Source: Entamoeba histolytica HM-1:IMSS (taxonomy: Eukaryota > Evosea > Mastigamoebida > Endamoebidae). From it: DNA of 32,150 nt. This document shows, piece by piece, positions 1-10,051 of the stretch. Every line of letters begins with the position of its first letter. Within the stretch, counting starts at the first letter, position 1. A model generated the notes under the pieces. It saw only the letters and a program-made list of their open reading frames with translations, ran no database searches and was not told where the DNA came from. Location of the stretch: positions 1,595-33,744 of the forward strand of contig NW_001915040.1 of NCBI RefSeq assembly GCF_000208925.1, read 5' to 3'. Made by a program: the position numbers and the translations under genes.

Positions 1-2517
1 AAAAATGCATCTGTTCTAAATCTAATGTCATTCATTCTTTTCAATACAAGTTCTTCTTTACATTGTGAGATAATGCTTTCAATTCCACTACTATTAGTTA
101 TAAATACTCTGTTACACAACTCACTTGAACTAATATTAGACATTTCTGAATTTTCAATACGTACAATATCAACACCTGTATTATGAAAACTTCTTCTTAT
201 TAAAATACCTACCGTTTTACTATCAATAACTTCTAATAACTTTTTAGCTCCATAAATTTCAAATTCAATATTTTCACATTTGTTAAGTAATAATGATCTT
301 ACACATCCAATTTTTGTGTAAGTTTCATATCCAATATCTCGTTTTTCTTTATGATTTTTACAATTAACCATTTTGACATTTCCATATTCTTCATATTCTC
401 CTTCAATTATTATATCCTTACTGTTTTCTATTGTAATATCACTATTAATGTCACTTTGAATTTTAATACGACTGTCGTATCCATTTCTTATTATAACATG
501 TTTCTTGTCTGTTTCTATTTCTATGTCTTTCTTTTCATTATTCATATCTATTATTTCTCTATCTTCTTTTATATTCTTCTTTGTTTCTGGAATACTACAT
601 TCTTCATTATCTATTGTAATGATTTCTTCAAGACTATCTAATTTCCCTGTATTTTCTGTATTTTTACATCTTGTTATTTTCATTTCATTATTTTCATTCT
701 TCTTAATTATGAATTGGCAATTCTCACATTCATCAATATATAATTTCTTACATTTATCAAATAACTCTTCAAAAATATAATCTTTCATTGACACAATATA
801 TATCTCTTATGCTTCTTTCAGTGGTATTTTAATATATTCTTCAATTGATTTAAAGACAATTCTCTTTGGTTTAACATCATTTTCATTGATTGTAGATTCA
901 ACTACTTTCAATGATTTACATTTTTCATTTCCTTTAATACTAACTTCTTTAGATTCAATAATTGTTAATTTATTAATTGAAAACTTTGTTTTAAGTTCAA
1001 TATTATTTCTTTCTATCATATCAACGTTTTGTTCATTGTTTGATTCGATTTCAATTTTGAAATTCTCACATTTTTCAATACAAATATCAGATGATTTGTT
1101 TGTTGTTAATTTGAATTGTGTTAGTTTATTATCTTCTAATTTCATTCTTTCAATACTTTCTGTTTTAACACTAATTTGACTTTCTACACAATTATTCATG
1201 TCAATATTTTTTAATTTATTTGCTACTAAATTAATATGTAAATTAGAACAACTAATTAATTGAATTTCTTCAACATTTTGGAATGTGGTTATATTTTCTT
1301 GTATTTCTTTCAAATATCTTCTTTTATTAGTTGTAATTCCTTGTTTTTCTTTCATTTCATTTATTTTTATTCCTTTTCCATTTAGTTTTATTTGTTTTAA
1401 ATTATTTACTGATAGAAATTCAATTGAAGAATTGGCATAATTCATTTCTAAACATTCAATGTATTGTTGATTTATTATAATATTTGAATCTCTTGTTTGA
1501 ACATAAAGGTATTTGATATATTCAGGTAATTGTGGTATTTCATGTAATTTGATTTTTGATTTAGAACAAAGTCTGGTAATAACGTTTCATAACATGTAAT
1601 TGAATCTACATAAAAGTCATTAAGAATCTTGTACACTTTCTTTCTATTTTCTTCTTTATTCATATCTTCAATATTAACTCTAATACCACATCCATCATTA
1701 ACACTAGTTGGATTAAATGATGTTATTTTTTATTTGAAAATAATGAACTACTTGGTGCTTTAAAAAATTTAATATTTCTTTCATTGTTTTGTTCAGACAA
1801 AACTATACTTGAAGAATAAATTGTAATTCCTTTTGGTATATCTATTTCGTGTTTAATAGGACTTTCTCTTTCATAAATGAGAATGATATTTTTATTCTCT
1901 CGAGCTTTAATTCCATTAACATTATTTGACACATAAGTTATCATTTCACTTGGATAAAGTGATTCTTCTATTTTCATTTTATCAAATGTTTCATTAAATA
2001 CCTCTGAAAACATTTCATTACTTCTTATTTTATTTCCTTTCTTCATATTTTGAATGATAATTTCTATTATTTCATCTAATGCATAAGAAAAATAAATCAA
2101 AGACTCTACTTTTTGAATAATTTTAGACATTCTTTCTCTGTCTTCTTTTGTAATACTTGTTTGTTGTTGACCAAATATTTTGTTTGTACCATTTCATGTT
2201 GTTGAAAATACAAATCTATCAAAAATATAATTTCTGATATTCTCAACTTTCATTAATATTGACTCATCAACTGGAAGTAAATTACAATTACATGTTGGTG
2301 GATTAAATATTCTACAAAATTGATTAACATCTTTTTCCGATGTAAACCATGGATTAACTTTCAATGAGTGAATTGCAGCTCCACATTTCTTGTTAATCAT
2401 TTCAACGTTTTTGATGTCATTCATATCTTTAACATGAAGTGCTACTTTCATCAAATAAACCATATCTAGTTGTTTCATTTCTCTTCTTTTATAATTTGTT
2501 GATTTAGTGACTTTCAT
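1..2517 (-). pseudogene. Broken leucine-rich-repeat family gene, 3' end beyond window
   Basis: Seen: one reading path on the minus strand runs from about 2517 (or the ATG at 2478, which fits the family start MKQLDMVYLMKVALHV better) to the window edge. It is cut by an in-frame TGA (2194-2196), a frameshift at an A-run near 1728, a second frameshift near 1568 and an in-frame TAA (807-809). The N-terminus has a hydrophobic LMKVALHV stretch, INKKC, LKVNPWF and a CNCNLLP motif. This resembles the start of a large Entamoeba family that carries LRR or solenoid repeats. Past the second shift the text reads like short repeats (LHEIPQLPEYIKYLYV; later many KCENIEF-type units). Below 788 the frame is open to position 1. 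The family's function is unknown; scaffold or protein-binding roles are inferred. I treat it as one decayed gene because the pieces are collinear and flank the stops in the same frame. An alternative is two genes, with a second start at 788. The family name rests on recall. Confidence -1.
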
Positions 2518-2633
2518 TAAATAGTTCAATTCTTTATTTTTTAGTTCATCTTATTCATCACAGACACAATTCTATTTATAGTGGAATAACTCTTTTTGAA
2601 TAATTTTATTTAAAAATTACTATAAACATTAAT

Positions 2634-3225
2634 ATGGTATGTCTGAAATACCACATACAAAACATTAATACAAATTCAAACTTCGATTCTCCAAGTTATT
2701 ATCTGATTATGATAGTACATTTGAATGGAAATTGTATTAATCATACGTTGATGAATGAATAATAATGAAGTATTATGGTTGAATATTATTTGTTGGAAGA
2801 GAAGAAAATGTATTTATTAAGATGAAATTAGAAGTGTTATAATGAATAATATCAAAAGAAAAGGAATATTTGATGATATTAATAATAAAAGAAAATAGTT
2901 ATAATAATATAAGTGGTAATGAAATATTCAATCAACATTAAATAAGAAAATAAAGAAGAAGTTAATTAAAATTGAAGTAAAAACTAAAGAAAAAGATAAA
3001 AAGACGAATTAAATTGAATGAATTTTGAAAAAAGAATAATAAAAGAAATAAAACAAAAGAAGAATGATTTATTCACAAAACAAGAAGAAAATCTACAAAT
3101 AAATAAAGCAATGAAATTACTCATCTTTTAAAAAGTGAAGTTATAAGATTAGTCTCATTTAATCAATGAAGAATGAAATATAAATGCATTAATATTTAAT
3201 TATCTAATTTTTATTAAAGAATTTC
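2634..3225 (+). repeat. Dispersed repeat family 1, copy A (degenerate)
   Basis: Alignment by eye with copies B (4945-5455, inverted) and C (7935-8512). Shared landmarks in order: a 5' hairpin (GGTATGTCTGAAATACC here), CAAATTCAA, AGTTATTATCTG followed by TTATGA, ATTATGGTTGAATATTA, then a poor middle part and the end motif GATTAGTCTC...CTAATTTTTATT. No ORF, no poly(A) tail and no recognisable tRNA-type A/B box. The type of element is unknown. It begins about 115 bp upstream of the LRR-family gene, in divergent arrangement. Confidence -1.
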
Positions 3226-4472
3226 ACATTTTTTTAATTTCTTATTTTATGATGTTGTTTTTATTATTGATTTATACTCTACTCTTCTATTATATCATTT
3301 ACTTTCACTTTAATGTATTGTTTAGTATTTATTTTTATTTTATGTGACATTTTAATATATTTAATATATTCTTTTTCATTATTGACATTGATGTTTATTG
3401 CTTTTATTATACTTTCAATTTATTCATTTCTTAATTTCTTATATAATTTCTTATTTAACCAATTAATTGAAAAACAATACAACATTTCAATTAAATTTCT
3501 ATTCGATTTCTTTGGTTTGTTGTATTTCTTCTTGTATTTTTATTATACTTTCTTTGTTATTTATTATTCTTGTAATTTTACATTTATCATTCATTTCTTT
3601 GTTTGTATTTTGTTTTTAATTCTTTCTTCTTTTGTTTTAATGTCTTTTTCTTCAATGTCTGTTGTTTTTTCTTTAAACTCTTCTTTAGTTTTTCAATTAT
3701 CTTTTTCTTTTTGATTGAATATATTTCTTGAAGAATATCATACCATCTTTTTCTTTTATCTTCTTACTTCTTAAGTATTTCTTCATATTCTCCTTTATTT
3801 CATCCACTTGTTATTCTTTTTATTCTTTCTTGTATATCATTTATTGTTATTCATTTATATTTGTTATGGGTGTAATCTTTATTATTATTGTATTTATCTT
3901 GTTTTTATTTGTTTTTTTGTGTGTCTTTCATCTTCTAATCCTTTTTCCTTTGTATTTCATTTACCATGATTATTTTGCAATTTATTGTTATTAACATTCA
4001 TTCTTTTTTTATTGTATGACATTGAATTTCTATGACTTGTTTGATTTTTCTTTACAATACACAAATGATTTACACAATAACAATTGTATTAAAATTTGTT
4101 TTATATCCTGCATTGGAAAATATCTTCAATAAAATAATACAAAAAAAAAGAAATAAAGAAAATAATAACATAAATAATGAAATGATTTGTTTAAAATGAT
4201 TTAAAATATGAATTATAAAAACCAGAAGTTAAACATATGTTAAATAATAGAATATTAATAACAATTCAACAAGAAAGAAATGATGAAATTAAAAAGAAAA
4301 TCATAAATTAAATTTTTAATTATTGATTGAAAACAAAGAAATTGAATTTCATGAATAAGAATGATGTTGAATTCTTTTATTGTTTATATTTTCATTTTCT
4401 ATTTATTTTTATATCCAATTAAATTATTTAGAGTGTTTAAAAAAAATTAAAATCATCTAATAAATTTATATA
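3226..4472. other. T-rich intergenic DNA, possibly decayed lysine-rich coding sequence on minus strand
   Basis: No intact gene. The plus strand gives two long hydrophobic frames (3313-3714, 3728-3994) that merely reflect T-richness. Read on the minus strand, 3540-3720 gives K/E-rich text of coiled-coil type with several TGA/TAA stops, which could be remains of a coiled-coil gene. 4140-4470 is A-rich with many stops in all frames. No repeat copy was recognised here. Confidence -1.
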
Positions 4473-4856
4473 ATGAAATTACTAGAAAAACCAACAAAAT
4501 TACTTTGTATTGAAGAAACAGATGACTGTATAAGTTCATTTGTTATTTTTATTTTAAAAAATACTTTCAATATAAATGCTGATTAAACTCAGAAACAAAA
4601 CAATTTGATGATTTCAGAGAATGACAGAAGTGATGTATATATTATTGATACTTCTCGAATTTATGGAGATGATAGAATTAATAAAGAGAATAATCAAAAT
4701 ATTGATGAAAGTGTCAAAAATACAAAACTACAATGAATTATACTAACAAGTAATTTTAATGTAGACAACCTTTCTAATAATCTTCAGTCTCCATTTAAAG
4801 TTATATCTGATATTTATCCAATAAAAGAATTTCTAAAGAGTTTGTATAATGAATAA
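4473..4856 (+). pseudogene. Decayed 128-codon frame with a receiver-like strand pattern
   Basis: Seen: one frame from ATG 4473 to TAA 4854 contains only two internal stops (TAA 4584-4586, TGA 4734-4736), and its codon and amino-acid mix is unlike the surrounding AT noise. Segments in order: KLLCIEETDD, SFVIFILKNTF, DVYIIDTSRIYGDD, IILTSNF and ISDIYPIKEFLKSLY. The order (hydrophobic strand ending in acidic residues, a strand ending in D, a strand ending in T/S, then a strand with P-I-x-E-F-L) resembles a CheY-like receiver domain, although the conserved Lys before the Pro is not obvious. No in-frame extension upstream is visible (TAA TAA before the ATG), so it is either a fragment or a decayed small gene. 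The receiver reading is inference. It could equally be the C-terminal part of another Entamoeba family that I do not recognise. Confidence -1.
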
Positions 4857-4944
4857 CTAAATGATATAATTTGATACAATAAAAAAGAAACATGAAAAAG
4901 GTTGATTTGAAAAAGAAGAAATGATTAAATTTATTATCAAAATT

Positions 4945-5455
4945 AGTTAATTTAGTGTTAATAGATTTTTCATATATTCTTCCTAGTTTAGCCGAGATTA
5001 ATCCCTGAGCTGTTTAAAAAAGAGTAATCTTTTTCTTTAACTTATCATTTATGTTTTTCTTGCAAACTGAGAAAATCACTTCTTTGCTTTATTTTTTCTT
5101 ATTAATGTCTTCTCATCCTTCTTCTGCTTATTTCTTCTTTTTAACCTTTTGTTTATTTTCTATCTTAATTTTAAACATTTTCTTTTTCCTTTTTTCTTTA
5201 TTTTATGAATGAGAGAAGAGACTATTTCATTCCCATTATATTATTATGTTTAATTTTCTTTTAGCCTTACCCACACTTTAGTACTTCCTTATATTACACC
5301 ATGTAATATTCTATCATAATATCTTGCTACACCCTTTGCAACTTTACCTAATACATTCCTAATTCAAATACACTGTCATAACCAGATAATAACTGGGAGT
5401 GTCGATGCTTGAATTTGTACTAGGGTTTGTGTGGTGTTTTAGACATAACACCTTT
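4945..5455 (-). repeat. Dispersed repeat family 1, copy B (best preserved, inverted)
   Basis: Read on the minus strand it starts with the hairpin GGTGTTATGTCTAAAACACC (about 5455-5436), then CAAATTCAAGCATCGACACT, CCAGTTATTATCTGG (itself an inverted repeat), TTATGACAGTGTATTTGAATTAG, then GGAATGAAATAGTCTCTTCTC, an A-rich stretch, CAGCTCAGGGATTAATCTC and an end TTAACTAATTTT. It matches copy C over nearly its full length. It ends about 110 bp before the start codon of the TLDc gene at 5565 and probably includes or abuts that gene's promoter. Element class unknown. Confidence -1.
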
Positions 5456-5564
5456 GATTTATAACGAAAAATAGAGAAAGAAATAGAACAAAAACTTATA
5501 AAAATGACCAATCAAATACGAATTAAAAAAGGGTTTAATTCTCAATAATCTGATAATAGAAATA

Positions 5565-6722
5565 ATGCAACATCAACAGAATGAGACTGTTTCACTTATA
5601 TTCGATGGTTTTGACAATAAGAATTTAAGAATACTTTCATATGACATAGAGAAATTAGTTTCTGTTTATCTTAACAAATACATTGGAAATTTCATCAAAC
5701 AACAAGACAACTTTTCACAACAACTCAATCAATTCCAAAACAAAATGAATGACATTGAAATGTCTGTGATAATGTTATATTCAAAGGATGAAATTGTAGA
5801 AAAAATGAAAGAGCAAATAAACAAACTTGAAACAATGACTGTTGAAAAGATAAGAGAAGTGAAAGAAAAGGCAAAACAAGCACATAAGGATATTGACAAG
5901 AGACTAAAAGAAAAAGGCAATGAAATTGAAACAACTACTACAAGCATAGTTTTTCATGACTCAATGATAGAAGATATTCTTGAAAATACTCAAACACTAC
6001 GCAATGAAAATAAAGAATTAATTAGAGGAGTAGTTGAAGAAGAAATGATGACAGAATGCTTGACTCAATATGAAAAACAAATACATTTCTTAAACAAATC
6101 AAGAGACATAGTTGTGAATGAAAGAAACATTACATCAATGAGTGATAAAGAAAGTTGTATTATACCTAAAGAAGTGAAATATAACGACTATGAAATAATA
6201 CCAAAACATCAAATCAAACAACTAGAAGAATGGACAAATAGAAAAGTATTCAATATATTATTTGATTCAGATATTGATGATTGGAAAGTTAATACATCAG
6301 TATTTAATCAAAGAATAATGAATAAAGAACATATAATAATTATTATTGAAGATTCAGATGGAAATAAATTTGGAGGATATGTTAATTCTAAAATTGATAG
6401 AGTTGATGAATGGATATATGATTCACAGTCATTTGTATTTTCATTAGAATCAAATAGAATTGAAAGAATGATAAAATTTGATATTAAAACCCCAGAAGAT
6501 GCATTTTATTTATGTAAACGATCAGATGATTGTTTGTTTGGATATGGATATGGAGGTGATATTGATGTTTATAAAGAAAATAATAAAACAAATTCATATT
6601 GTAAACAATATTCATTTGAATATAATGGAATTGAAAATGCACTTTGTGGAAAAGAATGGCCAAATAGTTATTTCACACCAAAACGAATCATAGTAATTGA
6701 AATGAAATGGTTCAAATCTTGA
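5565..6722 (+). CDS. TLDc-domain protein with coiled-coil N-terminus (paralog 1)
   Basis: Intact 385-residue protein. Residues about 50-175 are K/E/Q-rich and heptad-like (coiled coil). Residues about 220-380 form a TLDc domain, recognised by LEEWTNRKV, NILFDSDIDDW, NQRIMNKEHIIIIIEDSDGN, KFGGYVNSKID, the FVFSLESN strand, ENALCGKEW and the terminal strand RIIVIEMK. TLDc domains occur in OXR1/TLDC proteins linked to oxidative stress and V-ATPase regulation. Entamoeba has many such proteins of unknown role, so function here is open. No signal peptide or membrane segment, so probably cytoplasmic. ATG 5565 is the first Met after an in-frame TGA near 5503. The stop is TGA, followed at once by TAATT (6724-6728), a likely 3'-end signal. 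The C-terminal half and 3' flank closely match the inverted gene at 27277-28311, whereas the N-terminus does not. Confidence -1.
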   Translation: MQHQQNETVSLIFDGFDNKNLRILSYDIEKLVSVYLNKYIGNFIKQQDNFSQQLNQFQNKMNDIEMSVIMLYSKDEIVEKMKEQINKLETMTVEKIREVKEKAKQAHKDIDKRLKEKGNEIETTTTSIVFHDSMIEDILENTQTLRNENKELIRGVVEEEMMTECLTQYEKQIHFLNKSRDIVVNERNITSMSDKESCIIPKEVKYNDYEIIPKHQIKQLEEWTNRKVFNILFDSDIDDWKVNTSVFNQRIMNKEHIIIIIEDSDGNKFGGYVNSKIDRVDEWIYDSQSFVFSLESNRIERMIKFDIKTPEDAFYLCKRSDDCLFGYGYGGDIDVYKENNKTNSYCKQYSFEYNGIENALCGKEWPNSYFTPKRIIVIEMKWFKS

Positions 6723-6890
6723 ATAATTGAAAATGAACTAAAAAAGAATAAAAACAAAACAATGAAGAATATTAACATTTCATTCATCTGCTAATGAATG
6801 AAATGGTGAATTAAAAATTGACATAATTCATTGTTGATTTAATTTCATTTGAAATATTCACACTCAATGTGTTTTTAATAAATAATAAAA
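6723..6890 (+). repeat. Duplicated 3' flank of TLDc paralog 1
   Basis: The sequence after the stop matches the reverse complement of 27105-27276 after the stop of the TLDc gene at 27277. Shared stretches include AAAAAAGAATAAAAACAAA, CAATGAAGAATATTAACATT, TCATCTGC, AATGAATGAAATGGT, AATTAAAAATTGACATAATT and GTTGATTTA. The match fades into A/T-rich text at about 6890, exactly where repeat family 2 begins. It contains 3'-UTR sequence and a likely polyadenylation region. Confidence -1.
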
Positions 6891-7499
6891 GAAATAAATA
6901 ATGAAGACAATGAAATGATAATGAAATAGAATAATCTAATATTGAACAAATCAAATAAAGAATATATTGAATATATCATTATTGTTACTTTATTATTTGT
7001 TATTTCAATTATTAAATATTAATAAATTATTATTCATGAATATTTAATTGATTGATATTTTACATTTTCATTTTATTTAATAAATGAAATATAAATAATA
7101 AATGAATGAATAATAATTTAATATATGAAATAATAAAAAGAAAGATAAATAATAAAGAAATATGATGTATTTAATATATAATATAATTTATTATCAAATA
7201 TAATAATAATATCAAATGATGATTTATTTTTATTTCAAAATATTTTGCATCATTAAATTTTGCATCATTAAATTTTGCACTTTTTTTATTTGTTTCAATA
7301 AAATTTGCATCCTTTATTTTTTTCATTCTTTTCTTCTTTTATCATCTCTTTTGTTTTATTACACTTTATCTTCTTTCTTTTTATATTCTCTCCTTTCTAC
7401 TTTTATTCTTTCTTCATCATATTCTACTTCTTACTTTATTTTTATTCTTTTATATCATTCATTCTCTTCTTTTTCAATTATTTGCTTTTTTCGTTGCCA
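6891..7499 (+). repeat. Repeat family 2, copy 1 (truncated on the left)
   Basis: About 610 bp nearly identical to 18990-19625 and to the reverse complement of 31182-31800. Landmarks: AATAATGAAGACAATGAAAT at the left junction, AATCTAATATTGAACAAATC, a short array of ATTTTGCATCATTAA units (7248-7279), and the right end TTTGCTTTTTTCGTTGCC (ends 7498). The two other copies extend further left, so this copy is truncated or rearranged. Frames 7216-7533 and 7305-7520 lie inside it and look non-coding: T-rich, and present in the other copies only by repeat identity. Confidence -1.
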
Positions 7500-7934
7500 T
7501 TTAGAAGTATATCAATTTGAGGATTTATCATAATATTCAAATCTCACTATTTTCTTTGTTGTTAATAACATTCTTCTTTTTTAATTTTCTCCAATTTCTC
7601 ATTCAATGTCATTTGAATTGATTAATGAATATCTATGAGACAAAACACTTGAACCTTTGTGTTATTGCATTTCTATTTCAGATGCCGACTCTCATTTTCT
7701 CTTTTTTCAATAATAAAAATCCTTTTTAGATGAATTTATCTAGAACATACCGTACTAATCCATTTCCAATATTCATGTATTGTTTTGAACTATGAAAAGA
7801 ATCACTTCTCATTATAATTAAATATAAATTAGTTATGTATTTACTTACAACTTCACTTCCTGTCTCTTATTAATTTCTTCATTCTTTGACTATTCAGTAA
7901 TTTATTATTGATACTTTTGAGTTGAAACGATAGG
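7500..7934. other. Intergenic DNA without recognised features
   Basis: T-rich to mixed AT-rich sequence between repeat family 2 copy 1 and repeat family 1 copy C. I see no ORF, RNA gene or further repeat. The part near 7680-7780 is slightly less AT-rich but has stops in all frames. Confidence -1.
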
Positions 7935-8512
7935 TAAAATGAGACACATATGAAACATCATTCACACACTAATACATTGCATGTTTTGACACTCTCAGTT
8001 ATTATTTGGTTATGATAGTGTATTTGAATTAGAAATATATTATTTAATATTGCAAATTGTGCATCAATATATTATGGTTGAATATTACTTATTGTAATAT
8101 AAGAATTGGTATTTAATAATAAAGAAATTAAGAAATATATGAAGGTATTAATTAAGAAAAAGGATTTGCTAAATTGTGGTTAATTCCAAAGGAATTAAAC
8201 ATAATAATATAGTAGGAATGAAATACTCTCTTCTCTCATTCATAAAAAAAAAGGAAAAAGAAAATGTTTAAAATTAAATCAGAAAATAAACAAATGATTA
8301 AAAAGAAGGACTAAGTTAGAAAAAGTTAGAGAAGACATTAATAGAAAGAAATAAAGCAAAGAAGTTCTTTTCTCATTTTCTTAGACAAACCTAAAGATTA
8401 AATTAAACAAAAAGATTATTCTTTAAAAAAACAGCTCAAGAATGGGATTAGTCTCTGCTGAGCAAGGAAGAATAGATGAAATTTCTATTAATACTTAATT
8501 AACTAATTTTTA
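7935..8512 (+). repeat. Dispersed repeat family 1, copy C
   Basis: Direct orientation relative to copy A and inverted relative to copy B. Landmarks: ACACTCTCAGTTATTATTTGG, TTATGATAGTGTATTTGAATTAG, ATTATGGTTGAATATTACTT, GGAATGAAATACTCTCTTCTC, TTTTTTCTCATTC read on the other strand, CAGCTCAAGAATGGGATTAG and the end TTAACTAATTTTTA. The 5' hairpin seen in A and B is not preserved. It stops about 70 bp before the ATG of the TLDc gene at 8583, so the repeat supplies most of the sequence in which a promoter would lie. Confidence -1.
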
Positions 8513-8582
8513 TTTTTGATATTTTTTAGTTGAAAGTTGAGGAATATCAAGAAACTAAAATAAACAAAAAACAATACCTAAG

Positions 8583-9266
8583 ATGAAGTCAATCAAAAAT
8601 AACATTGAACTAAGAGAAGAGAAACACGAAATGACAGTAGAAACCAGTGAAATAATGAGAAAAGAATCTGGAGATAAAAACAACGAGCAAAACGAACGAA
8701 AAACAAAAGAGTTAAAGGATGACAATGTTAAAATCAAAGAACAACACAATCCAAATAAAACACAACAAATAATTAAACAACTAGAAGAATGGACTGAGAA
8801 ACGAATAAGAGATATTATATTTGATTCAAATATTGATAATTGGAATAGAGGTAAAACATTATTTGGAGAACGAATAAAGAATAAAGAACATCTAATATTT
8901 ATTGTTGAAGACACTGAAGGAAACATATTTGGAGGATATGTTAATGAGAAAATTGGCACAGAAGAAGAAAGTTATATACTTGACCCAAATGCATTTGTAT
9001 TTTCATTAGAATCGAAAGGAAGATTAAAAGAAATGATGAAGTTTGACATTAATGAGTACCACGAAGCATTTTATTATGACACCCAATACTATAACTTTGC
9101 ACTGTTTGTTTTTGGAACTGGAAGAGATATTAGTGTTTGTAAAGAAATCTATAAAACAGAATCATATTGTTCTCAATGGTCATTTAATTATAAAGGAATA
9201 TCAAATCCATTTTGTGGTAAGTGCCGTTTCATACCACAACGAATCATTGTAATTGAAGTGGAATGA
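8583..9266 (+). CDS. Short TLDc-domain protein (paralog 2)
   Basis: Intact 227-residue protein. Residues 1-65 are charged (K/E/N-rich) and unlike the N-termini of the other two copies. Residues about 67-227 form the TLDc domain: LEEWTEKRI, DIIFDSNIDNWNRG, ERIKNKEHLIFIVEDTEGN, IFGGYVNEKIG, FVFSLESKGR, NPFCGKCRF and RIIVIEVE at the very C-terminus. It is more divergent from paralogs 1 and 3 than they are from each other, and its 3' flank does not match theirs. That implies an older duplication. Probably cytoplasmic; role unknown. The stop is TGA. The start was chosen as the first Met in the frame, 70 bp after repeat copy C. The minus-strand frame at 8555-8959 is a shadow of this gene. Confidence -1.
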   Translation: MKSIKNNIELREEKHEMTVETSEIMRKESGDKNNEQNERKTKELKDDNVKIKEQHNPNKTQQIIKQLEEWTEKRIRDIIFDSNIDNWNRGKTLFGERIKNKEHLIFIVEDTEGNIFGGYVNEKIGTEEESYILDPNAFVFSLESKGRLKEMMKFDINEYHEAFYYDTQYYNFALFVFGTGRDISVCKEIYKTESYCSQWSFNYKGISNPFCGKCRFIPQRIIVIEVE

Positions 9267-10051
9267 TTTTGATTATTTATGTTTAATTTGAAACAAAAAA
9301 AAAGAAATAAAAAAACAAAGAATCAATAATAATGTCAAATGATGTAAATTTATTATTATTGATTATTTTATGTATTTTCTAATATAATACAATGTATTGT
9401 GTATGATAAAATATTAAATATGATATGTTCTATTAATAAATATGAATGAAATATTTTTGTATTTCAATCAATTACAATATTCATATAATTTGATTATTAT
9501 TTTATTCTTTCTTGTGTTTATTTCTCTTTTATATTCATTCTGTGTGTTTAGTACATAATTCAGTCATTATAAATCACTATGAATCATATAGTCTTTTGTT
9601 TGAATATAAATATTTTATATTCTACAATTATATATATTCTATCTGATACTTCTAATTATTAAAATAGATAAGAACCACAATTTATTCAGCCAATAATTGA
9701 ATATGTTTCTCATAATCTTTATTTTCATTTTAATTAGAATGAATGTATGAAAATCACTTAACAAAGAAAAGCTTTATATCGACTGAATAATGATATTATT
9801 ATTTATTCTATCTATAATTTGTCTTAACAATTAAATATTCATTAATAGAATAGATATAATAAAGACTTTTAAGGAATAAAAAGAATAATAAACAAAATAA
9901 AATAAAAGAGAATCAAAGAAAGGAAAAGAATAAATAAATTTTACTCATTCTTCTTTTATTTATTCCAATAATTAAAAAAAAACAAGAATTAATTTTAATC
10001 TTCTTTATTAAATTTATAGCTTTTCTCAATCAATTAAATATTTAACTTATG
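9267..10051. other. AT-rich intergenic DNA between convergent genes
   Basis: 3' flank shared by the TLDc gene (plus) and the Nop14-like gene (minus), which converge here. Very AT-rich, with no ORF of note. It probably holds both 3' UTRs and polyadenylation sites. No long repeat recognised. Confidence -1.

Noticed and set aside
3313..3994. Two long hydrophobic frames on the plus strand
   Set aside because: F/L/I/S/Y-only text from T-rich DNA, without domain structure or promoter; similar frames appear wherever the plus strand is T-rich (also 17077-17259, 17974-18219, 23647-24040, 26184-26890).
7216..7533. Frame of 105 codons, repeated at 19312-19638 and 31175-31480
   Set aside because: Its apparent conservation is only repeat identity; the translation is T-rich, the C-terminus runs into unique flanks, and unit-number changes alter the text.
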